A stretch of 64,000 nt of DNA from Litorilinea aerophila (GTDB lineage: Bacteria; Chloroflexota; Anaerolineae; Caldilineales; Caldilineaceae). The position numbers and the translations under genes were made by a program. This document shows positions 8,531 through 20,699 of the stretch, one piece after another. The stretch covers positions 51,498-115,497 of the forward strand of contig NZ_VIGC02000021.1 in assembly GCF_006569185.2 (NCBI RefSeq), written 5' to 3'. How positions within the stretch are numbered: position 1 is the stretch's first letter; each line of letters starts with the position of its first letter. Below the pieces are notes generated by a model that was not told where the DNA came from, did not search any database, and saw only the letters and a list, made by a program, of their open reading frames with translations.

Positions 8531-8634
8531 CCCTTTTCGTCGGGAGCCCAAAATGGGGGGAAAGGGGGTTTGGCTACGAGGCGAACAATTGTTCCAACCG
8601 GTAGGTTGTCCAAATTCCCTTTTCGAGGCAAATA

Positions 8635-8643
8635 TGGTAAAAT
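8635..8643 (+). promoter_or_regulatory. Extended -10 element before the membrane protein gene
   Basis: TG-G-TAAAAT forms an extended -10 about 150 nt upstream of the proposed start at 8797. No good -35 is seen. Confidence 0.3.
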
Positions 8644-8796
8644 TCGATAGGTTTAAGAAACTGTTTGGCCTGGCCACAGCAGGGGTGGCATGGGATGGCA
8701 CCCCCGCTGGCAGGCGGGAGATCGCGGAGGGATCCGCGCGGACCCAATCTCGAAATCAACCGTGAGCTTCATCGAACCCTTTTGAGGTGGATTGCT

Positions 8797-9771
8797 TTGG
8801 GCGTTATCGACAGTTTGTCAGCCGGCTATCGGTTTCTGGGGCGTCGTTTGGAATTGTTGCTGTTGCCGGTTTTGTTGGACTTATTGTTGTGGCTTGCCCC
8901 TCGCCTGAGCATCAACCCGCTCTTCATTCAGGTGGCCGATTTCTATGGCCGCGCGGCTTCCATGGAAGGGATGCCGCCGGACATGGCCCAGATGGCCGGC
9001 CAGGCGGCTACCCTGTTGGGAGAGATCGGCCGCAACTCCAACCTGCTGGACCTGTTGGTCAGCAGTTCGTTGCTCCACGTGCCCAGCCTGCTGGTGGCCC
9101 TGGGGCCGCTGCCAGGTGCCAGGGTGGTTGAGGTGGACAACCCCTGGGCCGCAGCCGGGTATGCCGGTATCCTGGGGTTGTTGGGCCTGTTGATCGGGGT
9201 GATCTACATCAACCTGCTGGCCAGGCGGCTGCCCCTGGGAAGCACGCCCAAGTGGCTTTCCCCCCCGGAGTTGTTCAAGGTGGCCCTGCGTCAGTGGGGG
9301 CGGGTGGTGGCCTACGTGTTGGTGGTGGCGGTGGGCCTGGGTACTGCCGCCATCCCCATGTTGATGGGCACCGCCATCCTGACCCTCCTGAGCCCGGCGC
9401 TGGGATCCCTGGTCATGTTGCTGTTCAGTGGCATGATCATGGTGCTGTTTTTCTACCTGTACTTCGTCACCGTCGGGCTGGTCATGGACAACCTGCCCCT
9501 GCACGTGGCCATCATGCGCAGCTTTTTGTTGGTGCGCCGGAATTTCTGGGCGACCCTGGGGTTCGTCTTTCTGACCAACCTGATTACCCTGGGCTTTGCC
9601 CTGATCATGAGTCGAATCGCCACCTACCCCCCGTTGGGGACGGTGGCGGCCATTGGTATCAACGCCTACATCGGCAGCGGTTTGACCATGGCGCTGCTGG
9701 TGTTTTACCGGACCCGGGTGTTGCACACCCTGGAGGGCAACCAGGCCAACGGGGGCCTGGGAGAACTCTGA
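8797..9771 (+). CDS. Multi-pass integral membrane protein of unknown function
   Basis: About 324 residues with five to six hydrophobic segments (LELLLLPVLLDLLLWLAP; AAGYAGILGLLGLLIGVIYI; VVAYVLVVAVGLGTAAIPML; LVMLLFSGMIMVLFFYLYFV; FWATLGFVFLTNLITLGFAL; AYIGSGLTMALLVF). The frame is open from ATG 8665, but the first 44 codons look non-coding; TTG 8797 is preferred because GAGGTGG ends 6 nt before it. No catalytic motif or known family was recognised. The charged loop AIMRSFLLVRRNFW resembles stretches in the glycerophosphoryl-diester/DUF975-like membrane families, but this is weak. It precedes gyrB by about 100 nt. Confidence 0.7.
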   Translation: MGVIDSLSAGYRFLGRRLELLLLPVLLDLLLWLAPRLSINPLFIQVADFYGRAASMEGMPPDMAQMAGQAATLLGEIGRNSNLLDLLVSSSLLHVPSLLVALGPLPGARVVEVDNPWAAAGYAGILGLLGLLIGVIYINLLARRLPLGSTPKWLSPPELFKVALRQWGRVVAYVLVVAVGLGTAAIPMLMGTAILTLLSPALGSLVMLLFSGMIMVLFFYLYFVTVGLVMDNLPLHVAIMRSFLLVRRNFWATLGFVFLTNLITLGFALIMSRIATYPPLGTVAAIGINAYIGSGLTMALLVFYRTRVLHTLEGNQANGGLGEL

Positions 9772-9853
9772 GCGGGAGAAGAACCCGCCGGAGAGCAACA
9801 GGCCGATGGGCATCCCAGGGCGGGGAGCGCCTCGCCTGAGAGCCCGTTGTTGA

Positions 9854-11818
<1,965 letters not shown>

Positions 11819-11892
11819 CCGCCATCCTCCTGAGCCGGGCCTGGTGCACCTGCGCCGCCCGATATCAGGCAGACGTGTATACACGCTACCAG

Positions 11893-11922
11893 AAGGGCCG
11901 CCCCAGGGCGGCCTTTCCCTTT
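11893..11922 (+). terminator. Intrinsic terminator after gyrB
   Basis: GGGCCGCCC and GGGCGGCCTT arms form a tight GC stem, followed by TTTCCCTTT, 75 nt after the gyrB stop. Confidence 0.6.
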
Positions 11923-12017
11923 GCCCAGCCCGGAACTACCCAGCACCGGGAAGCCGGCTGGGCCTATCCGCTGAAACGCGCGCCGCCCTTCCGGATTTTT
12001 GAGCTATCCCGGGCTGG

Positions 12018-12046
12018 TTGACACGCTCCAGGCATTCCAGTATACT
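12018..12046 (+). promoter_or_regulatory. Consensus sigma70 promoter of the peptide ABC operon
   Basis: TTGACA (12018-12023), exactly 17-nt spacer, TATACT (12041-12046). Predicted start near 12053, leaving a 436-nt untranslated leader before the GTG at 12489. Confidence 0.75.
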
Positions 12047-12052
12047 TCTGGC

Positions 12053-12488
12053 CACTTCAGGGCGCTCTCAGCCCGCGTCAGAAAGCCCACCCCGTGGGCG
12101 TTACACATCGCAGCCTCTCGAAATTCAAGCACCCTTTGACGCATCGGGCTGTACCATCGACGTGTAGGACTCTTGCAACCAGGAGATATTTCCCGCTGCC
12201 CCCCATGGGGATTCGAGGTGTTTTTTGCGGGCACTTCCCAGCAGAAATTCGCCGGAGGCTTCCAGCAGGGGGAGTACCGCCAAATTTCTGCCGTGGTATT
12301 GCCCCGTGGTATTGACGAGGCCAGGCCGGACTAAGGGGCGTTTCATTTGCTCAAACGTTTGTCTTGCCTGTTTTTCCTTGCCTTCTAGGACCGATCCGCA
12401 CCAGGCTTGCAAGGATCGGGCCTCGGCTTTCGAAGGATCAACCTGCTACCGACCTTTCCATTTCCCATCTATGAAGGAGGTTGTCATT
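12053..12488 (+). other. Long untranslated leader of the peptide transporter operon
   Basis: No credible gene lies here. It contains a CCCC-CAT-GGGG hairpin followed at a distance by TTTTTT (about 12200-12227), then repeat copy A (12238-12315). The strong ribosome site AAGGAGG (12474-12480) ends 8 nt before the GTG start. No riboswitch class was recognised. Confidence 0.45.
12238..12315 (+). repeat. Palindromic promoter-proximal repeat, copy A
   Basis: Left arm GCAGAAATTC (12241-12250), about 31-nt centre with CTTCCAGCAGGGGGAG, right arm AAATTTCTGCCGTGGTATTG (12282-12301), then GTGGTATTG again (12306-12314). Same family as the copies at 23431, 28774, 48441 and 51278. The right side faces the gene at 12489. 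Confidence 0.7.
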
Positions 12489-14264
12489 GTGAACAAAGTC
12501 AACATACGGCTGTTGGTGGCTGCTGCAGCCACGCTGCTGCTGCTTGTCCTGGCGGGCTGTTCAGCCCCCGCGCAACAGGCAGCGCCGGCGGAGCAAGGCG
12601 AACAGGCAGCCCCGGCTTCCGCAGAAGGGTCAGCGCCGGCGGCCCAGACGGCCAGCGGCGAGAAAGTGCTCATTTTGGGGCTATACCAGGAACCTGAGCT
12701 GTTGAACCCCCTGATCCGCACCCAGACGGCCGCAAACCTGGTGGCCGGCTTTGTGGAGGAGGGATTGGTCGACGTGGATCCCGACGGCGAGTATTACCCG
12801 GTCCTGGCCAAAGAAGTGCCCTCGGTTGAAAATGGCCTGGTGTCGGAGGATGGCCTCACCGTTCGCTATAACCTGCTGGAGGACGTGGTCTGGTCCGACG
12901 GGGAGCCCTTCACCTGCGACGACGTGCTCTTCACCTGGGAAGTGGCGGTCAACCCGGACAGTGGTGCTGTGAACACCACCGGCTTTGACAAGATTGCCTC
13001 CATCACCTGTGAGGACGACCACACCGCGGTGGTCCAGTTCAGCGAGTTCTACGCCCCCTTCAAGGACATTTTCACCTTCGTCCTGCCCCGCCACGCCACC
13101 GGCGATCCCGCCCAGATGCAGGAGTGGGAGTTCAACTGGAATCCCATCGGTACCGGTCCCTTCAAGCTGGAAAGCTGGACTTCCGGCGACAGCCTGGTCT
13201 TCGTGGCCAACGAGAACTACCGGGGCCAGCCGGATAAGCCCCACCTGGACAAGCTGATCGTGCGCATCATCCCCAGCCGGGAGGTGGGCAAGGCGCTGAT
13301 CACCTCCGGGGAAATCCATTTCCTCTGGGATCTGACCGAAGCGGATGTGCCCGAATTCCGAGACAACCCGGACATCACGGTCAACTCCGCGCCGGGGCCG
13401 GGCACAGAGCGGCTGGTGCTGAACCTGGCCGATCCTACCCTGGACGCCACCGACGATCCCCTCAACAACCCCCATCCGCTGTTGGGGGACCTGCGGGTAC
13501 GCCAGGCTATCCAGTATGGCATCGACAAGCAGTTCATCGTGGACGAGCTCCTCTACGGCGCCACGACCGTGGGTGTCAGCGAGCTGAGCCTGGGCTGGGC
13601 CAAGTGCGACATCCCACCGTCTGAATACAACCCGGACAAGGCCCGGGCGCTGTTGGAAGAAGCGGGCTTCATTGACCAGGACGGCGACGGCATCCGAGAA
13701 TGCCATGGCTGTCTGTATGCGGAGGAAGGGACACCCCTGCGCCTGAAGTACCAGACCACCTCCGGCAACCAGCTGCGGGAGGAATCCCAGCAGCTCATCC
13801 TGGAGATGATGGCCGACATCGGCATCGAATTCTACATCGAAAACGTGCCCAGCTCGGAGCTCTTTGGCAGTTGGGCCAGCGGCGCCTTCCGCAAGCATGG
13901 CCAGTTCGACGTCTTGATGTACACCACCAGCGACAGCATCGACCCCCACTCCCAGATGGACGGCTATTTCCACAAGGATAAGATGCCGACCGAAGCCAAC
14001 GGCGGCAACGGCTTCAACTACAGCCGTTGGGTCAACGACATCGCCAGCGAGGCCATCGACCGGGCCGGCGCCAGCCCGGATCCGGCCGTGCGCAAGGAGA
14101 ACTACCAGATCGCCTGCGAGCAGATCGCTGCCGAGCTGCCTCACATCTACCTCTATGACCGGGCCGAGATCCACCTGACCCGCAGCAACGTCAAGGGGTA
14201 TCAGGTGAACGTCTGGAGCCCCCATGACCAGTCGTGGAATGCAGCGGACTGGGACATCGAATAG
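12489..14264 (+). CDS. Peptide/oligopeptide ABC transporter substrate-binding lipoprotein (SBP_bac_5)
   Basis: 591-residue extracellular binding lipoprotein. The start is GTG 12489 because AAGGAGG lies 8 nt upstream; an in-frame ATG at 12471 overlaps that site. Signal MNKVNIR, hydrophobic core, LVLAGC lipobox, then an Ala/Gln/Glu/Pro linker. The SBP_bac_5 fold begins near EKVLILGLYQEPELLNPL, with NLLEDVVWSDGEPFTCDDVLFTWE and NPIGTGPFKLESW as family signatures. A calcium-like DQDGDGIRE loop and the Cys pair ECHGCLY are seen near residues 400-415. It is followed by two Dpp/Opp-type permeases and an M20 amidohydrolase, so imported peptides or N-acyl amino acids are the likely cargo. The Dpp/Opp ATPases are not in the window. 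Confidence 0.92.
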   Translation: MNKVNIRLLVAAAATLLLLVLAGCSAPAQQAAPAEQGEQAAPASAEGSAPAAQTASGEKVLILGLYQEPELLNPLIRTQTAANLVAGFVEEGLVDVDPDGEYYPVLAKEVPSVENGLVSEDGLTVRYNLLEDVVWSDGEPFTCDDVLFTWEVAVNPDSGAVNTTGFDKIASITCEDDHTAVVQFSEFYAPFKDIFTFVLPRHATGDPAQMQEWEFNWNPIGTGPFKLESWTSGDSLVFVANENYRGQPDKPHLDKLIVRIIPSREVGKALITSGEIHFLWDLTEADVPEFRDNPDITVNSAPGPGTERLVLNLADPTLDATDDPLNNPHPLLGDLRVRQAIQYGIDKQFIVDELLYGATTVGVSELSLGWAKCDIPPSEYNPDKARALLEEAGFIDQDGDGIRECHGCLYAEEGTPLRLKYQTTSGNQLREESQQLILEMMADIGIEFYIENVPSSELFGSWASGAFRKHGQFDVLMYTTSDSIDPHSQMDGYFHKDKMPTEANGGNGFNYSRWVNDIASEAIDRAGASPDPAVRKENYQIACEQIAAELPHIYLYDRAEIHLTRSNVKGYQVNVWSPHDQSWNAADWDIE

Positions 14265-14306
14265 GCGAGGACGTGACCGTTCCCGCGGGCCGTCTCGGGC
14301 ACGCAG

Positions 14307-14342
14307 CATTGGGGAGTGGCGCCCACGCGCCGCTCCCCAATG
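14307..14342 (+). other. 16-bp intercistronic hairpin between binding protein and permease genes
   Basis: CATTGGGGAGTGGCGC (14307-14322), loop CCAC, and its complement (14327-14342, one T-G pair). There is no T run, so it is more like an RNA-stability or attenuating element that keeps binding-protein mRNA more abundant than permease mRNA, as known for REP structures between malE and malF. Confidence 0.6.
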
Positions 14343-14480
14343 GCCGGGATGCCCTGCCGGAACTCCCCGTACCTGTTCGTTTGTCGCTCTGCTTCATTTT
14401 GCCGTCGTACCCTTCTTACCGACTACTGACTACCGGCTACTGAACCACTCTCTGCTGAGCTACTGTTTACCAGGTGTAGG

Positions 14481-15503
14481 ATGACCGCGTATATCATTCG
14501 TCGTCTTGTGCAGGCCATTCCGTTGCTGGTGGTGATCAGCATGCTGGTTTTCGGCATGATCTCCCTGGCGCCGGGCGGCCCCATGTCTGCCTTCGAGGAA
14601 AACCCCAACCTGACGGCCGAAGATCTGGCCCGGCTGGAAGAGCAGTTGGGATTGAATAAGCCGGTCCACGAGCGCTATCTGGCCTGGGCCAGCCGCATCA
14701 TCGTGGGGGATTGGGGCTACAGCAACGCGACCCGGCGGCCTGTGCTGACCGAGATCGGCGAACGGCTGCCCAACACGCTGCAGTTGATGCTGGTTTCTTT
14801 TGTGGTCACCCTGCTGATCGCCATTCCCATCGGCATCCTTTCGGCCATCAAGCAGTACTCCCTTTTTGATCACGTGGCCACCTTTTTCGCCTTTGTGGGG
14901 CAGGCCATCCCCATTTTTTGGTTTGGCCTGATCCTGATCATCGTCTTCAACGTGATCCTCAAAAATCCGGTCAGCCCTTCTGCCGGCTTTGCCTGGTCCC
15001 ATTTCCTGGACTGCCGGGATTGCGCGCCGTTGATGCCTGGCGGTGGCATGGCCCCCTATGGCGTGGATCATCCCACCCTGGCCCAGCGCATTCAGCACAT
15101 GATCCTGCCGGTGACCATGCTGGCCCTCTTCGGCGCAGGCACCTACACCCGCTACATGCGGGGGCAGATGCTGGAGGTGATCCACCTGGACTACGTGCGT
15201 ACCGCCCGAGCCAAAGGGCTTCCCGAAGGCAAGATCATCTGGCGCCACGCCATCAAAAACGCCATCACACCGGTGGTCACCATCATGGCCCTGGATCTGC
15301 CCAGCCTCTTTGGCGGCGCCCTCTTCACCGAGACCATCTTCTCGTGGCCCGGCATGGGGCGCCTCTTCTTTCGCTCCGCCCAGCGGGTGGACTTCCCCTT
15401 GCTCATGGGAATCGTGATGATTAACGCCGTGCTGATCATCCTCTTTAACCTGCTGGCGGACATTGTCTATGCGTTCCTGGATCCCCGGGTACGCTACGAG
15501 TAG
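14481..15503 (+). CDS. Peptide ABC transporter permease (DppB/OppB type)
   Basis: First permease of the peptide importer, 340 residues. It starts MTAYIIRRLVQAIPLLVVISMLVF, the standard DppB opening, with APGGP close behind. About six helices follow; the region before the fifth helix contains a small Cys-containing insert (DCRDCAPLMPGG). The coupling loop is DYVRTARAKGLPEGKIIWRHAIKNA, and the tail ADIVYAFLDPRVRYE is typical. It lies 216 nt after the binding-protein gene and 267 nt before its partner. Confidence 0.93.
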   Translation: MTAYIIRRLVQAIPLLVVISMLVFGMISLAPGGPMSAFEENPNLTAEDLARLEEQLGLNKPVHERYLAWASRIIVGDWGYSNATRRPVLTEIGERLPNTLQLMLVSFVVTLLIAIPIGILSAIKQYSLFDHVATFFAFVGQAIPIFWFGLILIIVFNVILKNPVSPSAGFAWSHFLDCRDCAPLMPGGGMAPYGVDHPTLAQRIQHMILPVTMLALFGAGTYTRYMRGQMLEVIHLDYVRTARAKGLPEGKIIWRHAIKNAITPVVTIMALDLPSLFGGALFTETIFSWPGMGRLFFRSAQRVDFPLLMGIVMINAVLIILFNLLADIVYAFLDPRVRYE

Positions 15504-15570
15504 TAGCGAGGGGCGTAAATGCGCCCAGAGAGCCGGTGGTGCGTAGACGGGTTCATGTCCCCCACCGTAG

Positions 15571-15590
15571 GTCCGGCCGAGAGGCCGGAC
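15571..15590 (+). other. Perfect 8-bp hairpin with GAGA tetraloop between dppB- and dppC-type genes
   Basis: GTCCGGCC-GAGA-GGCCGGAC; GAGA is a stable GNRA tetraloop. It sits in a 267-nt gap that is unusually long for paired permease genes. No T run follows. Confidence 0.6.
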
Positions 15591-15770
15591 AGGGGTGCCT
15601 TCACCTCTGTCACGCAAGGATACGTGACCTACATGCTATGCACGGCCAGCATCCGGTGATCTATTGGCGCCGAGCTGTAGTCGCCAGCCGTTGCTACCGT
15701 TCATATTCGCTTGTTGACCTGGTATTTTGTTCGGAAGATCCAAACGGATCCAGTTGATTGAGGACGTGGG

Positions 15771-16703
15771 ATGCAGACTACTGTCAACCCTTCGGGTTCA
15801 TTGACCCTTCAGGCTGCCCATTTTCAAGAACGCTCCGCCCGTAGCCTGGTTTGGAACCAGTTCCGTCGCCATCGTATGGCCCTGGTGGGCACGGTTATCC
15901 TCCTTCTCCTGATCCTGGGTTCCACCTTCGTCTCGGTTGTCAGCCCCTACGACCCTGAGAAGAGCAGCATGCGAGAGCGACGTCAGCCTCCGAGCCTGGC
16001 CCATCCCATGGGAACCGATACCCTGGGCCGGGACATGCTGACCCGGTTGCTCTATGGCGGTCGCTTTTCTCTCACCATTGGCCTGCTGGCCACCCTGGTG
16101 GGGATCTCCATCGGCACGACCGTGGGCGCCATAGCCGGCTACTACGGCGGCGCCGTGGATAATGTGCTCATGCGCCTGACCGATCTCTTCATCGCCCTCC
16201 CCAGGCTCTTCATGCTGATTCTCATGACCCTACTCTTGCGCAATCTGGACGTGCCCTTGCTGAAGGCCAATGGCGGGGTGGGAGGGATTGTGCTGATCTT
16301 GGGGCTGCTTTCGTGGACCGGTGTGGCCCGTCTGGTTCGGGGACAGTTCTTGAGCCTGAAGGAAAAGGAGTTTGTGGAAGCAGCGCGCACCCTGGGCGTG
16401 CGGAATCTGCGCATCGTCTTCTTTCACGTCCTGCCCAACACGGCCACGCCCATCATCGTGGCCGCGACCCTCTTAGTGGCCGCCACCATCATCTCAGAAT
16501 CCGGCCTGAGCTTTCTGGGCTTCGGCGTCCAGCCGCCGACCCCAACCTGGGGTAACATGCTCAATGGCGCCCAGGACGAGATGCGCAAGGGAAACTGGTG
16601 GATGGCCGTCTTCCCCGGCCTGATGATCTTCCTGACCGTGATCTCCATCAACTACATTGGCGACGGCCTGCGGGATGCCCTGGATCCCCGCCGGCTGCGC
16701 TAG
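15771..16703 (+). CDS. Peptide ABC transporter permease (DppC/OppC type)
   Basis: Second permease, 310 residues. N-terminal amphipathic segment with RSLVWNQFRRHRMALVG, then the first helix, then the DppC signature HPMGTDTLGRDMLTRLLYGGRFSL. The EAA loop is FVEAARTLGVRNLRIVFFHVLPN, followed by SESGLSFLGFGVQPPTPTWGNML. The C-terminus INYIGDGLRDALDPRRL is standard. The gene ends 18 nt before the amidohydrolase. Confidence 0.94.
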   Translation: MQTTVNPSGSLTLQAAHFQERSARSLVWNQFRRHRMALVGTVILLLLILGSTFVSVVSPYDPEKSSMRERRQPPSLAHPMGTDTLGRDMLTRLLYGGRFSLTIGLLATLVGISIGTTVGAIAGYYGGAVDNVLMRLTDLFIALPRLFMLILMTLLLRNLDVPLLKANGGVGGIVLILGLLSWTGVARLVRGQFLSLKEKEFVEAARTLGVRNLRIVFFHVLPNTATPIIVAATLLVAATIISESGLSFLGFGVQPPTPTWGNMLNGAQDEMRKGNWWMAVFPGLMIFLTVISINYIGDGLRDALDPRRLR

Positions 16704-16721
16704 CTCGAATCGACGGAGTTA

Positions 16722-17954
16722 TTGACCATCGTGAACGCCCACAAAACCGAGGAACTGAAAGCCCGTGTCCAGGAATACCTGGACGAGATCGCCGATCGGC
16801 TGATCCAGATCAGCCAGACTCTCCATGCCAATCCCGAAGTCGCCTTTGAAGAGTATCAGTCCATGGCCCTCCTGGCCGACACAGCCGAAGCCCACGGCTT
16901 TCAGGTGAAACGGGGCGTCGCAGGCCTGGAGACCGCCTTCGTCGCCACCAGCCGGGGGAAGCCAGAGCGCCCGGCCATCGCCTTCATTGCGGAGTATGAC
17001 GCCCTGCCCGGTTTGGGACACGCCTGTGGCCACAACATCATTGGCACGGCCGCCACCGGCGCTGCCCTGGCTCTGCAGGCCATTCGGGATGAGATTCCCG
17101 GCACCATCAAGCTCATCGGCACGCCGGCGGAGGAGCGGGGCGGCGGTAAGGTGATCATGGCGGAGCGGGGCGTTTTCGACGGCCTGGACGCGGCTATGAT
17201 GGTCCACCCCGGCACCAAAGCCATGACCACCCGGGGCACGCTGGCCTCCAACAAGTTGCGTTTTGAGTTCTTCGGCAAATCGGCCCACGCCGCAGCCGCG
17301 CCCGACAAGGGGATCAACGCTCTGGATGCCTGTATTCAGACCTTCAACAACATTAATGCCCTGCGCCAGCACCTGACGCCGGACGTCCGCATCCACGGCA
17401 TCATCACCCACGGCGGTGAGGCGCCCAACATTGTGCCCGAATATGCCGCTGCCGAGTTCAGCGTCCGGGCCGCGGATTCGGACACCTCTTTCCAGGTGGT
17501 GGAGAAGGTCATCCGGTGCGCCCAGGCCGGCGCTCTGGCTGCCGGCGCGGAGCTCAAGTACACCCATCTGACCCACTACGCCAACCGCATCGCCAACCCG
17601 ACCCTGGCCCGTCTGTTTGAAGAAAACATCTCCCGGCTGGGCGAAAAGGTGGAGGAGCCCTCACCCAACGAACGGATGGGTTCCAGCGATATGGGCAACG
17701 TCAGCCAGCTGGTGCCGGCCATTCACCCCTACGTGGTCATCGCGGATCCAGGCATCGCCGCCCACACGCCCGAGTTTGCCCAGGCTGCGGCCAGCGAGCG
17801 GGGAAACCAGGCCCTGTTACGGGCGGCCAAGGCCATGGCCATGACGGCTGTGGACCTGTTGACCCAGCCGGAGCTGGTGGCCCAGGCCCATGCGGAGTTC
17901 CGACAGAGCATTGATCCCAACGCGGCCTGGCGGAAGCTGCGCTTTTTCAGTTGA
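16722..17954 (+). CDS. M20 family amidohydrolase (PM20D2/ACY1L2-like)
   Basis: Cytoplasmic metal-dependent amidohydrolase, 410 residues; likely cleaves N-acyl amino acids or dipeptides brought in by the adjacent transporter. TTG 16722 is used (GGAG just upstream); GTG 16731 is an equally possible start. Motifs: YDALPGLGHACGHN (metal ligands), GTPAEERGGGKVIMAERG (Glu pair), AAMMVHPG, and the lid domain AHAAAAPDKGINALDA, then SSDMGNVSQLVPAIHPYV and a C-terminal His in AAHTPEF. The AMMVHPG stretch is characteristic of the PM20D2/AbgB-like branch. Confidence 0.9.
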   Translation: MTIVNAHKTEELKARVQEYLDEIADRLIQISQTLHANPEVAFEEYQSMALLADTAEAHGFQVKRGVAGLETAFVATSRGKPERPAIAFIAEYDALPGLGHACGHNIIGTAATGAALALQAIRDEIPGTIKLIGTPAEERGGGKVIMAERGVFDGLDAAMMVHPGTKAMTTRGTLASNKLRFEFFGKSAHAAAAPDKGINALDACIQTFNNINALRQHLTPDVRIHGIITHGGEAPNIVPEYAAAEFSVRAADSDTSFQVVEKVIRCAQAGALAAGAELKYTHLTHYANRIANPTLARLFEENISRLGEKVEEPSPNERMGSSDMGNVSQLVPAIHPYVVIADPGIAAHTPEFAQAAASERGNQALLRAAKAMAMTAVDLLTQPELVAQAHAEFRQSIDPNAAWRKLRFFS

Positions 17955-17963
17955 GGAGCGGCC

Positions 17964-17991
17964 AGAGGGCCGGCCCCTGGGCTGGCCCTCT
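17964..17991 (+). terminator. Terminator-like hairpin at the end of the peptide operon
   Basis: AGAGGGCCGGCCC and GGGCTGGCCCTCT form a 13-bp stem with one G-T pair, 10 nt after the stop. The following TACCGGTTGGTTTTGG is only weakly T-rich. Confidence 0.5.
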
Positions 17992-18066
17992 ACCGGTTGG
18001 TTTTGGTATCGGACAAAATTGGGGAAAAATGTCCCAGAACGGGGTATGACGCCCTAAAAAAGGAGG

Positions 18067-18096
18067 TTGCCAAGGGAAAATAGGTTGTGATATACT
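18067..18096 (+). promoter_or_regulatory. Promoter of the sugar-transporter ATPase gene
   Basis: TTGCCA (18067-18072), 18-nt spacer, TATACT (18091-18096); the gene starts about 90 nt downstream. With the terminator at 19317, this makes the ATPase a single-gene transcription unit. Confidence 0.6.
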
Positions 18097-18188
18097 GTCA
18101 TCTAGTCACACCCCACATGGCAGACGCCATGCAAGCAAAACTATTCTGTTCAAATTCTTTCGTGTTCGCCCAAAGGAGAAAAAACTAA

Positions 18189-19295
<1,107 letters not shown>

Positions 19296-19316
19296 TTCCG
19301 ACAGAGCAAAGCACTG

Positions 19317-19355
19317 AAACAGCCGGGCCGGCAGATGCTGGCCCGGCTGTTTTTC
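19317..19355 (+). terminator. Strong intrinsic terminator
   Basis: AAACAGCCGGGCC and GGCCCGGCTGTTT arms around GGCAGATGCT, then TTTTTCTG; 22 nt after the ATPase stop. Confidence 0.9.
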
Positions 19356-19449
19356 TGTTACAATGAGGGCTGACCCGCGTTTCCGCAGGGAAGCCTATGA
19401 ACAAGCGCAAAGATAGCGATTGACGCAAGGGCATTATAAGGAGCTATCG

Positions 19450-20679
19450 ATGATCGTTTTTACCGAGCATGACATGATGAAGGACCTGCAGCAGCCAGGC
19501 GGCAAAATTGTCCTCCTGGTCATGGATGGCCTGGGTGGCCTGCCCATGGAGCCGGGCGGCCCCACCGAGCTGGAGGCTGCCAATACCCCCAACCTGGATC
19601 GCCTGGCCGCAGAGGGCAGCACGGGCCTCAGCGTGCCCATCCGCCCCGGCATCGAGCCCGGGAGCGGCCCTGCCCACCTGAGCCTCTTCAGCTATGACCC
19701 TGTCCGCTACGAGATCGGGCGTGGCGTGCTGGAGGCACTGGGCATCGGCTTTCCCCTCACGCCCAACGACCTGGCCGCCCGGGGCAACTTTGCCACTGCC
19801 GACGCCGACGGCGTGATCGTGGATCGGCGGGCCGGCCGTATCAGCACCGAGGAGTGTATACGCCTGTGCGAAAAGCTCCAGGCCGCTACCGGCGACGCCC
19901 TGCCCGGCTATGAGGTCTTTGTGAAGCCGGTCAAGGAACATCGTTTCGTCCTGGTCATCCGGGGAGAAGGGCTCGGTGGCCAGCTTACCGAGACCGATCC
20001 CCTGGAAACGGGCAAAAAGCCATTGCCCGTCACCGACGAAAGCGGCACGCCCGAGGGGAAGCGAACTGCTGAGCTGGTGAACCAATGGGTGGAGAAGGCC
20101 CGGGCTGCCCTGGCTGATGAACCCCGGGCCAACAGCCTGAACCTGCGGGGCCTGGCCAAGGATCCAGGTCTGCCTCGCTTCCCGAATATCTACGGCATGC
20201 GGGCCGCCGCCATCGCGGTCTACCCCATGTATCGGGGCGTGGCTTCCCTGGTGGGCATGGAGGTGATCGAGTTCGAGGGAGACCGGCCTGAGCATGAGGT
20301 GGATGCCCTGGCCCGGATCTGGAACGACTACGATTTCTTCTTCATCCATGTGAAGAAGACGGACAGCTACGGCGAAGACGGCAATTTCCAGGCCAAGGTC
20401 CACGAAATCGAAGCGGTGGACGCGGTCATCCCCCGCATCCTGGAGCTGGAGCCCGGGGCACTCATCGTCACCGGCGATCACAGCACCCCCGCCCGGCTGC
20501 GCAGCCATAGCTGGCATCCGGTGCCCACCCTGCTCTGGAGCCCCACCGCCATGCCCGATCAGGTCCAGCGCTTCGGCGAGCGAGCCTGCGCCAGCGGCCA
20601 CCTGGGCGTCTTCCACGCCACGACCCTCCTCCCCCAGGCCATGGCCCACGCCGGCCGGCTGAAGCGCTTTGGGGCTTAA
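19450..20679 (+). CDS. apgM: 2,3-bisphosphoglycerate-independent phosphoglycerate mutase, archaeal type
   Basis: Glycolytic interconversion of 3- and 2-phosphoglycerate, alkaline-phosphatase superfamily, 409 residues. ATG 19450 has AAGGAG 6 nt upstream, so the earlier ATG at 19420 is rejected. Motifs: VLLVMDGLGGLP (metal Asp), EAANTPNLDRLAAEG, IEPGSGPAHLSLFSYDP (nucleophile Ser), FFIHVKKTDSYGEDGN and VTGDHSTPA with a following HSWHPVP. The length and these motifs match ApgM rather than the roughly 510-residue GpmI. It is followed by the sirtuin gene after 20 nt. Confidence 0.92.
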   Translation: MIVFTEHDMMKDLQQPGGKIVLLVMDGLGGLPMEPGGPTELEAANTPNLDRLAAEGSTGLSVPIRPGIEPGSGPAHLSLFSYDPVRYEIGRGVLEALGIGFPLTPNDLAARGNFATADADGVIVDRRAGRISTEECIRLCEKLQAATGDALPGYEVFVKPVKEHRFVLVIRGEGLGGQLTETDPLETGKKPLPVTDESGTPEGKRTAELVNQWVEKARAALADEPRANSLNLRGLAKDPGLPRFPNIYGMRAAAIAVYPMYRGVASLVGMEVIEFEGDRPEHEVDALARIWNDYDFFFIHVKKTDSYGEDGNFQAKVHEIEAVDAVIPRILELEPGALIVTGDHSTPARLRSHSWHPVPTLLWSPTAMPDQVQRFGERACASGHLGVFHATTLLPQAMAHAGRLKRFGA

Positions 20680-20699
20680 GGGCTGCCAAACCTGGGCAG

